A DNA stretch of 64,000 bases from NCBI GenBank assembly GCA_035293945.1, contig DATGLV010000024.1, positions 62,001-126,000 of the forward strand, written 5' to 3'. The notes beneath the pieces are model-generated. The model was not told the DNA's origin. It did no database searches and saw only the letters and a list, made by a program, of their open reading frames with translations. The number at the start of each line of letters is the position of its first letter. Position 1 is the first letter of the stretch. The translations under genes and the position numbers were made by a program. This DNA comes from VAZQ01 sp035293945 (GTDB lineage Bacteria; Pseudomonadota; Alphaproteobacteria; Rhizobiales; Xanthobacteraceae). Shown here piece after piece: positions 24,025 to 30,376 of the stretch.

Positions 24025-24886
24025 CGCCGGGGTTCCTTGGTTCCTCTTTAGGGATATTCAACCTACGATTTCCCACAAGGCGGCCCTTTGACTAGTGGAT
24101 CAAAATAGAACAAAATAAGAACATTCCCGCGACCCAAGCGGCGAACCACGCCATGGAGGCGGCACGCCCGTGGAAACGGAATTTTTGGAAAATAATGGAT
24201 TAATCTTGCTCTCGCGCTGCGCTGGCCGGACTCAATCCACTGGAACAACGCATCTTCGACGGAGCATGCGGTTCGGGAATGCTGTTGACGGCGGCGTTTC
24301 GACGACTGATGCGCGCGCAACGTGCCGCGGCGCTTCGCGCGAGCAATAATGACGAATATGACTTTGCTTTTGCTTGAGTTGGAAAAGAATGGCGCGAATC
24401 TTCAATGTGCGGGAATCAAGAAAAATTCCGAGCTGCTGCCAAGGGTCGCGGCATTCGATTCTGCGCACCAACGACTTGCACCGCATTTTACGCCGTTTCA
24501 ATTGGCGCACCTGTTTGTTCCGCTGCCGGGTTAAAAGCTGGCGCCAGAACATCGGTAGGCGCCGTTGGGCAGTCGCCGACCGTGCCACGCGCGCGAATTG
24601 AAGGAACGGCGGTGCTCCTTTGCCGGGGCAGAGCGCGAAGAGCAGACCTAAACCGAACAAATCGCCAATGCAGCCTAAGAGCCGTTTGGCCTCCAATATC
24701 GCGTGCAGGTCGTTTGACGTCGCTGCGCCAATGGGCCTACTCGTGAAATTGAAATTCACGATTCGTGCCCGGCTGGGAAACCTCGCCGGGCTTTGCTTTG
24801 ACCGCCACGCATCACGAGTCCTGGTTTGTGTCTCTTCGTTGTGAAGATTGTAAGCCATCGTTCTGCGCTACGCGCCGCGCAGGTCA
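24025..24886. other. Gene-free accessory stretch
   Basis: About 860 bp between vapB and the ECF sigma gene. Frames of up to 200 codons exist on the minus strand but show no domain pattern, no ribosome binding site, and Arg/Ser-rich shadow composition. The base composition at 24080-24240 and 24340-24430 is more AT-rich than the surroundings. It contains repeat copy 2 (24708-24801). It may hold decayed gene remains; none was recognised. Confidence 0.6.
24708..24801. repeat. Dispersed about 90-bp repeat, copy 2
   Basis: Blocks TCGTTTGAC, GCGCCAATGGG, CTCGTGAAATTGAAATTCACG (part palindromic) and GATTCGTGCCCGGC, then GCCGGGCTTTGCTTTGA. The last part forms a 7-bp GCCCGGC/GCCGGGC hairpin with a T-rich plus-strand tail, like a terminator. 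It is downstream of the minus-strand ECF sigma gene. Confidence 0.85.
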
Positions 24887-25513
24887 TCAGAATGTCCGTA
24901 GAGGGCCCCGTGCTCCTTCTTTGATCCCTTCTTTGCGCCGGTCCGGCGGGTGCTTTTCTGCCGCCATCCAACACTCGCGCAGCAGTGCGCGTGCGCGCGC
25001 CAGGCGCGACATCACCGTGCCGATCGGGGCATCGATTATTTCCGCAATCTCCCGATAGGAGAGGTCTTCGATTTCGCGCAACACGATGACCTCGCGGAAC
25101 GCGTCGGGCAGGGCAGCCACCAAGTCGCGGATGGTCTGCGTGTCGAGCTTCTGAAGCATGCGCGCTTCCGGGGTCTCCTGCGCTTCCTGCCACATCGGGA
25201 TGGTATCGTCGGGAGTCTCCTGTGTGGAGTTGACGTCGTACAGAACGGCGCGCGACCGCCGCGCGAACTCGACTCGGCAGACGTTGCGCAGGATCGCAAG
25301 CAGCCAAGGCTTGATGTCTTGATTGCGCAGGGTGTCGAAATGACGTAAGGCGCGCAAGTAACATTCCTGTACTGCATCTTCGGCGTCGGCGGGCTCCCGC
25401 AATAAATGGCGCGCCAATGTGTAGACTGCATCGAGATGAGGCACTGCCGCCTCACGAAACCGCTGTGCCCGCGCCGCATCGTCGGCTTCTTTTCGGTCGA
25501 AAACCACCGTCAC
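24887..25513 (-). CDS. ECF-type RNA polymerase sigma factor
   Basis: 208 residues. Sigma region 2 (about 20-95: HLDAVYTLARHLLREPADAEDAVQECYLRAL with the polymerase-binding acidic pattern, then KPWLLAILRNVCR) and region 4 (about 135-185: PDAFREVIVLREIEDLSYREIAEIIDAPIGTVMSRLARAR, the HTH). This is the RpoE-like ECF layout of alphaproteobacteria. Its cognate anti-sigma would normally be next to it; here the nearest one (27325-28119, same strand) is 1.8 kb upstream with small exported genes between. Start at ATG 25513 (MTVVFDRKEA). It is not the EcfG/PhyR general stress sigma by sequence pattern. Confidence 0.9.
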   Translation of the reverse strand: MTVVFDRKEADDAARAQRFREAAVPHLDAVYTLARHLLREPADAEDAVQECYLRALRHFDTLRNQDIKPWLLAILRNVCRVEFARRSRAVLYDVNSTQETPDDTIPMWQEAQETPEARMLQKLDTQTIRDLVAALPDAFREVIVLREIEDLSYREIAEIIDAPIGTVMSRLARARALLRECWMAAEKHPPDRRKEGIKEGARGPLRTF

Positions 25514-26444
25514 ACCGCCACGATCCCGTTCAGCTACGGCGCAATGCGTGATGGTCGCGTACGCGTTGCTGCCCGCATGAGCGCGAGCGGCTCTGTGTCG
25601 CCACCGTTGATGTTGGGGTCATGTCCAGCCTCCAAGGAATTGGCATCCGGAAGCTTGATCGCGAAGACCCCAGTTTTATTCCGGGCGTCCGATCAGTTGT
25701 CCGTTTTTTGTGGAGCAGGAATGCGCGAACGTGCCGACATCTCGAATCGATCGGTCCTACTCGCTGCGGGTGACGGAATAAATTTGAATTGTCTTCGATC
25801 CGGAGGCCGAGTGCCTGATCGGCCGGGTGCGGCTCGCCCATGCTTTCAGACGATGCGCGTTCTGCGGCGGCGCCCTTTGGCCATCCGATAGGGTGAACCA
25901 TGGTTGTTACTGCCACGAAGGGCCGCTTGAGGCGGCCGCTCGCCTGCATCCTGTTTGTTACCCTTTCGTTTGCTTGTTTGAATCGGGCATCAACAGGCGA
26001 TGGCCCGCGATTTGCGACAGGGTCGCGAGCCTGTGGGCTCAAATTCGAGCCGGGTCCTATTCTTGACGGCCGCCACCGGCAGCCGACACCCGGTAAATTC
26101 AAATCGCGAATGCAAGCGCTTCCGGAGGTATGCCAAATGGCTGTGAGCGCCCGTCCTGCGTCACCCTCCGCCTGCTCCAGCGGTGATTTGGCAGCGGGAA
26201 CAAACCCCGCCGCGAACCCTGGTGTTGAAGATCGCTGATAGCGTCAGGACCAAAGCTGCCGACCTCCGCGGCGCACCGGGCGTTCTTCGATTTACCAACA
26301 AAGCTGGCTCGTGCGGATACGCGCCAAAGAGAGATCGAGGTCGTGGTTCAGTGAGTTGGCGAGGCTTGGGTGCTCAGGCGGAAATAGAAGGGCCCCGTCG
26401 TTGATCCCTTCCGGGTAAGTGGAATCTCGAAAGGGAAATAAACA
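25514..26444. other. Sparse region upstream of the ECF sigma gene
   Basis: About 930 bp. It should contain the ECF sigma promoter (minus strand) and that of the small exported protein at 26445. A minus frame (25530-26102) has no family pattern. On the plus strand one weak lipoprotein-like frame is listed separately. A frame at 25827-26066 contains CAFCGGAL...HGCYCHEGP, suggestive of a small zinc ribbon, but has no good start and overlaps the other candidate. A GGAAC at 26197 lacks a correctly spaced CGTT. Confidence 0.5.
25900..26238 (+). CDS. Possible small lipoprotein (weak candidate)
   Basis: 112-codon frame. The N-terminus MVVTATKGRLRRPLACILFV, then TLSFACLN, is a plausible basic-then-hydrophobic signal with a lipobox-like S-F-A-C near residue 26, and AGGGTGA lies before the ATG. 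The remainder (residues 30-112) is low in recognisable structure and Pro/Ala/Ser/Arg-rich. No family was recognised, and GC-driven chance is a real alternative. Confidence 0.2.
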   Translation: MVVTATKGRLRRPLACILFVTLSFACLNRASTGDGPRFATGSRACGLKFEPGPILDGRHRQPTPGKFKSRMQALPEVCQMAVSARPASPSACSSGDLAAGTNPAANPGVEDR

Positions 26445-26690
26445 ATGTTCAACAACTTAAAAATGACCGCAGCTGCTGTGCTGGTGCTGGCCGTCTCCTC
26501 TTTGGCGCTGGCAAATGGTGCCGCAGCTCAACCCGGAAAAATGCAGAGCCGGGAACAGGGAATGCATCAAAAGAGCGCGGCTCATGCGCACCCCGCAGGA
26601 TCAATGTCGAACGACGTACGCAGGAATCTGGAATCACCGTTCGCTGCAAGCTCCTGCCCGGCGCTTGAAGGATACCCCGACTGTCATTGA
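26445..26690 (+). CDS. Small exported protein, His/Met/Gln-rich
   Basis: 81 residues. Signal peptide 1-28 (MTAAAVLVLAVSSLALANGAAA, cleavage before QPGKM). The mature part is short and polar (QSREQGMHQKSAAHAHPAGS), ending in two cysteines (SSCPALEGYPDCH). A GGGAAA site precedes the ATG and a hairpin at 26700 follows. No family recognised. Its place between an ECF sigma factor and its likely anti-sigma suggests periplasmic stress duty, by inference only. Confidence 0.55.
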   Translation: MFNNLKMTAAAVLVLAVSSLALANGAAAQPGKMQSREQGMHQKSAAHAHPAGSMSNDVRRNLESPFAASSCPALEGYPDCH

Positions 26691-26699
26691 GAAGAGGAG

Positions 26700-26740
26700 G
26701 TGGCGCCTTCTCGTGCAGGCGCCACTCCAACTTCTTTCCA
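26700..26740 (+). terminator. Hairpin terminator candidate
   Basis: GTGGCGCC (26700-26707) and GGCGCCAC (26718-26725) form a perfect 8-bp stem, then TCCAACTTCTTTCC. It lies 10 bp after the stop of the small exported gene. Confidence 0.55.
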
Positions 26741-26867
26741 ATCAGTTTGACGCGCCGGCACTTCACCGGGTCGGTACAGTCCCTCGGGAACACAGGCAGC
26801 TCGCTATCACCGAAAAGGGTGCACCGGGCGTCGTCCACAGTGCCGGTTTGATTATGTCCTGCGACGC

Positions 26868-27116
26868 TTAGTGCAGCACGGCCTTCTTGCGTGCGCGGTG
26901 AGCTTGAATTGAGGTCGACGCAGAGCCAAAGGCCCTGGTGGCGAACTGTCCGAAGATATCGCGATGGTAGACCGGATTGACGCCTTCCATGCTGCCTGGG
27001 ACCATGTAACCGCCCGTCTCGTTTCCGCTGTCGTTCTCGTTGGACGCCAGAGCGGTAGACGCGGCGCCGCCGAGCACGATAGCAGCGCACAACCCGATTT
27101 TGATCTTAGTGAACAT
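26868..27116 (-). CDS. Small exported protein
   Basis: 82 residues: MFTKIKIGLCAAIVLGGAAS then TALASNENDSGNETGG. Signal peptide 1-25 (cleavage after ALA). The opening M-F-T-K-I-K-I-x-L-x-A-A-I-V-L-G-G is shared with a large unnamed family of short exported proteins in Bradyrhizobium and relatives. AGGAGA before ATG 27116 decides the start against the longer frame to 27362. Mature part 57 residues with no domain recognised. Confidence 0.7.
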   Translation of the reverse strand: MFTKIKIGLCAAIVLGGAASTALASNENDSGNETGGYMVPGSMEGVNPVYHRDIFGQFATRAFGSASTSIQAHRARKKAVLH

Positions 27117-27324
27117 TGTAGATCTCCTGCTGTGATGTGGCTTCCGCCGAATAGATCGAAAGCGGTTGGGCTTTATTCCGATAAAGTTCATCAGCGATAT
27201 GCGTGCGATCGAAGATGGAGTGAGCGCGATGGCAAAAGCCGCATTCAGGCGGAATCTGGAGAGCTCCGAAAGCAAATGCATGCTCGCGGGACCTCTTGGC
27301 CCCTTCGGATCTGATGGCTGCGGT

Positions 27325-28119
27325 TCAGGTGTTGGCCGCCGCGCTTGCAGCAAATGCGTCATGAACCGCTTGCAGCTGGTCTGACGGCAGGTCCCCGACG
27401 ACGCATAAATTGAGGCCGCCTTGAGACCAAAGCTCGACGTTCAGGCCTTGCATGGATCTGATTCTGGTGTCGCGTTCGGCGCCATCGCCTTGAGCTATGA
27501 ACAAGTTGACGATGTGATCATTGCGCCGGTACGCGATCGCGGCCACAGGCTTGCCGAGCACATAATCGACCCGGCTGCCGACGAGAGTGAACCCCTGTGC
27601 ACTCAGGTCGGGAATGGGCGGCGTGACGCCGAGGCGGAGGCCGAGCCAAGGCTTGACCACGCTTCGGTCATCGCTCTGCAGGTCGGTCAGGCGGTTCGCC
27701 TCCAGCGAGCGCATATGTGCCGAGACGACATCGCTCACCAGGGCCTCATCTCCGCCAGGACTTAAGACGGCAAACATGAAAAGCGCAGTCGCTGCGGCGG
27801 AGACCGCCGGCGCCAGGGCGGGCCAAGCAACGGGCCAAGCAACGGGCCAAGCAACGGGCCAAGTAAACAACTTTCTGCGCGGTGGCTTGGATGGCACGGG
27901 CAGGGCCGCTGACGATAGTTGCCGCATGATTGCTGCGGAAAGGCGAGGCGGTGCGGAAAGCCGCAGCCGCGTCTTCAACATCCCCTCGCGCATCGCACGA
28001 AATTGGGCCAGCTCCGCCGCACAGCGGCGACACCGGCGGACGTGAGCCGTGACCTCGCGAGGGTCGATCTCGTCATCGATCAGGCCATGCAAGAGAGGCC
28101 ATGCTTGCTCGCAATGCAT
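27325..28119 (-). CDS. Anti-sigma factor with zinc-finger N-terminus and one TM helix
   Basis: 264-residue membrane-bound anti-sigma factor. N-terminal ZAS-type zinc finger: MHCEQAWPLLHGLIDDEIDP followed by H26-x3-C30-x2-C33. A single membrane helix near 105-125 (APAVSAAATALFMFAVLS) is preceded by three or four PVAW repeats; the periplasmic C-terminal domain (about 130-264) would sense the signal. It probably controls the ECF sigma factor at 24887-25513 on the same strand, but they are separated by other genes. ATG 28119 with GGAG upstream is preferred to 28170, since the longer start adds an unrelated 17-residue leader. Confidence 0.82.
   Translation of the reverse strand: MHCEQAWPLLHGLIDDEIDPREVTAHVRRCRRCAAELAQFRAMREGMLKTRLRLSAPPRLSAAIMRQLSSAALPVPSKPPRRKLFTWPVAWPVAWPVAWPALAPAVSAAATALFMFAVLSPGGDEALVSDVVSAHMRSLEANRLTDLQSDDRSVVKPWLGLRLGVTPPIPDLSAQGFTLVGSRVDYVLGKPVAAIAYRRNDHIVNLFIAQGDGAERDTRIRSMQGLNVELWSQGGLNLCVVGDLPSDQLQAVHDAFAASAAANT
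27820..27867 (-). repeat. 12-bp tandem repeat in the anti-sigma gene
   Basis: GGGCCAAGCAAC occurs three times in tandem (27820-27831, 27832-27843, 27844-27855), followed by a diverged fourth unit GGGCCAAGTAAA. On the coding strand it gives repeated W-P-V-A just before the membrane helix. Copy-number change would keep the frame. Confidence 0.92.
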
Positions 28120-28247
28120 TCCGCGAATCTCCGCTGGTGCGCCGCGCTGCATTGAGCAGGATCGGGGCACTTACTGCGCATAGATCAAGCGAGGCCGCGC
28201 TTTATTCCATAATTCATACGGGCGCTCGGCGGAGGGTCGTCGTTGTG

Positions 28248-28344
28248 CGGTTTGTTTGACCTGGCGGGGCCAATCGGACTATCAATGAAATTGAAACTGA
28301 CGGTTCGTGCCCGGCCAGGAAGCCGCGCCGGGCTTTGCTTTGAA
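28248..28344. repeat. Dispersed about 90-bp repeat, copy 3
   Basis: GTTTGAC, GGGGCCAATCGG, AATGAAATTGAAACTGACGG, TTCGTGCCCGGC, then GCGCCGGGCTTTGCTTTGA. The GCCCGGC/GCCGGGC hairpin with T-rich tail is intact, as in copy 2. Confidence 0.85.
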
Positions 28345-28612
28345 GATCGGGCCTGAGATGGCCCGACTCTTTCGCCAGCCCTGATCGCTCAGCGTGCCTG
28401 AACCGGCTTGGCGGGCGCCTGCGGTTGTTTCCGGACTTTGATTTGCGATCGCGCGCTCATAGCAATGCGGTTTCGCGACTTGTGCGGAGCCTAGCTACCA
28501 TTATACCTCCATCTTGGCAGAACGAACCCAAAATTCCTGAACAAAAACAAGGCCTGAGAAAATTGCCGCGATCCGTTGTAGGAATGGACCCGGACCAACC
28601 CTGCGAGCTGAC

Positions 28613-28702
28613 GTGCGACCGGACCAACCCCACCGCTTCTCTGTTGCGCCCATGATGGAATGGACGGACTCTCCGGAAAAGCGAAGTAATCCCATTACTT
28701 AG
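28613..28702 (+). pseudogene. dusA: Displaced 5' end of dusA
   Basis: Reads RPDQPHRFSVAPMMEWTD then SPEKRSNPIT and stop. HRF-x-x-APMMEWTD is the DusA N-terminus, present again at the start of the intact gene at 35564. The frame is open from 28541; GTG 28613 is one possible original start. The homology to dusA stops exactly at 28669 where the direct repeat ends. This is the host's original gene start, cut off by island insertion (inference from the pair of junctions). Confidence 0.8.
28646..28669 (+). repeat. Left attachment-type direct repeat
   Basis: 24 bp identical to 35588-35611. It encodes APMMEWTD of DusA. The flanking codons HRFSV (left) and HRFCI (right) agree in protein but differ in nucleotide sequence, as expected for a recombined core with mimicking flanks. 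Confidence 0.9.
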
Positions 28703-28876
28703 AGGTGGTCAGAATCGTCGTGCAGTACCAATTGCCGTACAGCCAAATCTTTTTTCGTAGCGCGGCGCAGGTGCGCGTGGTTTGGTGTGCATCAGGTCGT
28801 CCGCTCGTCGAATCGTGCATTACGCCAATCCGCGCGGACCTGCGCTTTGTGATGCCGCCCCCATGTTCGCGGACGG

Positions 28877-30376
28877 TTATACAAAATAGCGAAACGAAGT
28901 CTCGACAAGGTCATCGTCGCCGTACTCATCGAGTATTCCGCCCACCCGCCGCGCGAACGACAGCGATACTGGCCATTTGCCGCGGATGTCCGCTGTGTTC
29001 CAGTTCATGCGGGTCAGATTGAGCACGTCTTGTGCCGCAGCTATCGGTCTCTCAGGGCCTAAGCAACGGACCTCGAAGGGCTGCGGAACGTGGGGCCCGG
29101 GGTAAGTGCCCAGCTCCGGCATGAAGCCCGAGGTGAAAAGGAAGCTGCGGGCATCATTGATCGTGCAAACCGTGCCGACCTTGGGCGGATATGAGCCATA
29201 GCGCAGCAGGCGGAACAGGCTAGGAACCAGTGTGACCATCGAGACGATCGGGATGTCCTTCAACGCGGCGTCGAAACCCGCTCGCTCGGCTTCGTCGAAA
29301 TACGAGGTCTTGTGCAGCACCACGCGGAGAGGGGCTCCGCCTGTCCGCAACTCGTATTCGGCCAGAACATCCTTGGCCAGATCAAAAGCCTGCACCTCCG
29401 AGAGATGAACATTTCGGCCCTGTTCAGGCTCGACCGGCACGCCATGCCCCCTGATGGCGAAGCCTTCGCCGTCGCTCGAAAATGCCTGCGCCAAACTTGA
29501 GCGGACAATCGTCCTTTGTGTCGTTCGAAAATGATGGAAGCTGATTCCTACAAAGCAGGTATCGGGACCAGTTGGCGGCAGCCGCCAAGGCACGCCGCCG
29601 GCCTTGTAGTAAACTCCAACAGAGAAATTCCATGCGCGCGTAGCCGGATCCTGGTTGCGTTCCGCATCATCGAGCAGCGCATCGGTGACCAATTGGATCG
29701 GCAGGCGACTCCGTAGCGCCCGCGCCTTGAGGGCGTGCCGCAGATCGCGTTTCAGAAAATCTTCACTGGTCTGCTCGACCTCATCGAGCAGATCGAACAG
29801 ATCGAGCTGGCTGCTGGTCCTCGCGCGCTCGATCGCCTTGGCACGTTTGCGCTCATCGTCGGTCGCCTTCCGCTCCACCGCGCTGACCTTGTCGAACACA
29901 TTCTCGGGAATGCACATCAAGACGATGTCAGGCCGGTTGAGGTCGCGCGCGGCCAAGCGCGCATGGGCGTCCGCATAGAGATCGACCACACGCTGAAAGG
30001 CATCGTAGGCGTCGCCTTGCAGCGCATGCGCGAGGTCGTCATTCGTGTCGGACGACAGCGCGATCGACGATTGATCGGGTGCGATCAGCCGCTTGTGAAA
30101 GGCGTCGGGAAAGCCGGGAAACGGCTTCCTGAGGAGGCTTGCCTCGCCGAGCATGGGAATCTCGCGTCCGCATCGTTCGAGCCACCTTCGCGCCGCGACG
30201 ACTTGCTCCGCCGGACCGAGGATGCCGACATGCACATGATCCTTTCGCGCTGAACCGAAGCGCAAATCAAACGGACCCGCCGCGACCAACCCGGCTTTGG
30301 GCTCGCTGTGCGCGCTGGCTCCTCCGAATTGGAGGCGGGGCGGCTGCAACTCGACGATTGAAAGATTAATCGCCAT
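28877..30376 (-). CDS. Short prokaryotic Argonaute (MID-PIWI, catalytically inactive type)
   Basis: 499-residue protein of short-pAgo length with no PAZ domain. MID-like region (about 130-250, with PDIVLMCIPENVF). PIWI region (about 270-499) with conserved blocks FVGISFHHF (275-283), VVLHKTSYFDEAE (352-364), NLTRMNWNTADI (453-464), PVSLSFARRVGGIL (469-482) and C-terminal SFRYFV. The first catalytic Asp expected after VGI is S279, and the last is also missing, as in short pAgos that bind guide and target without cleaving. ATG 30376 lies inside the partner's 3' end (11-bp overlap, ATGGCGATTAA), so synthesis is coupled. In SPARSA and SPARTA systems such an Argonaute uses RNA guides to sense invading DNA and activates the partner's NADase. 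Activity here is inferred. Confidence 0.88.
   Translation of the reverse strand: MAINLSIVELQPPRLQFGGASAHSEPKAGLVAAGPFDLRFGSARKDHVHVGILGPAEQVVAARRWLERCGREIPMLGEASLLRKPFPGFPDAFHKRLIAPDQSSIALSSDTNDDLAHALQGDAYDAFQRVVDLYADAHARLAARDLNRPDIVLMCIPENVFDKVSAVERKATDDERKRAKAIERARTSSQLDLFDLLDEVEQTSEDFLKRDLRHALKARALRSRLPIQLVTDALLDDAERNQDPATRAWNFSVGVYYKAGGVPWRLPPTGPDTCFVGISFHHFRTTQRTIVRSSLAQAFSSDGEGFAIRGHGVPVEPEQGRNVHLSEVQAFDLAKDVLAEYELRTGGAPLRVVLHKTSYFDEAERAGFDAALKDIPIVSMVTLVPSLFRLLRYGSYPPKVGTVCTINDARSFLFTSGFMPELGTYPGPHVPQPFEVRCLGPERPIAAAQDVLNLTRMNWNTADIRGKWPVSLSFARRVGGILDEYGDDDLVETSFRYFV

Larger units (their letters stand above)
28120..28876. other. Non-coding stretch ending in the left island boundary
   Basis: About 757 bp without a complete gene. 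It holds, in order, the promoter side of the anti-sigma gene, repeat copy 3 (28248-28344), a duplicated CGGACCAACCC (28591 and 28620), the truncated dusA 5' end (28613-28702) with the island's left direct repeat, and the tail after the Argonaute stop (28877). Confidence 0.65.

Noticed and set aside
24232..24858. 208-codon minus-strand frame
   Set aside because: Arg/Ser-rich, no motif or ribosome binding site, and it includes the dispersed repeat at 24708.
25827..26066. Possible zinc-ribbon peptide CAFCGGAL...CYCHEG
   Set aside because: No convincing start, short, and no partner; left as a remark only.
25530..26102. 190-codon minus-strand frame
   Set aside because: No start context or domain; composition looks random.
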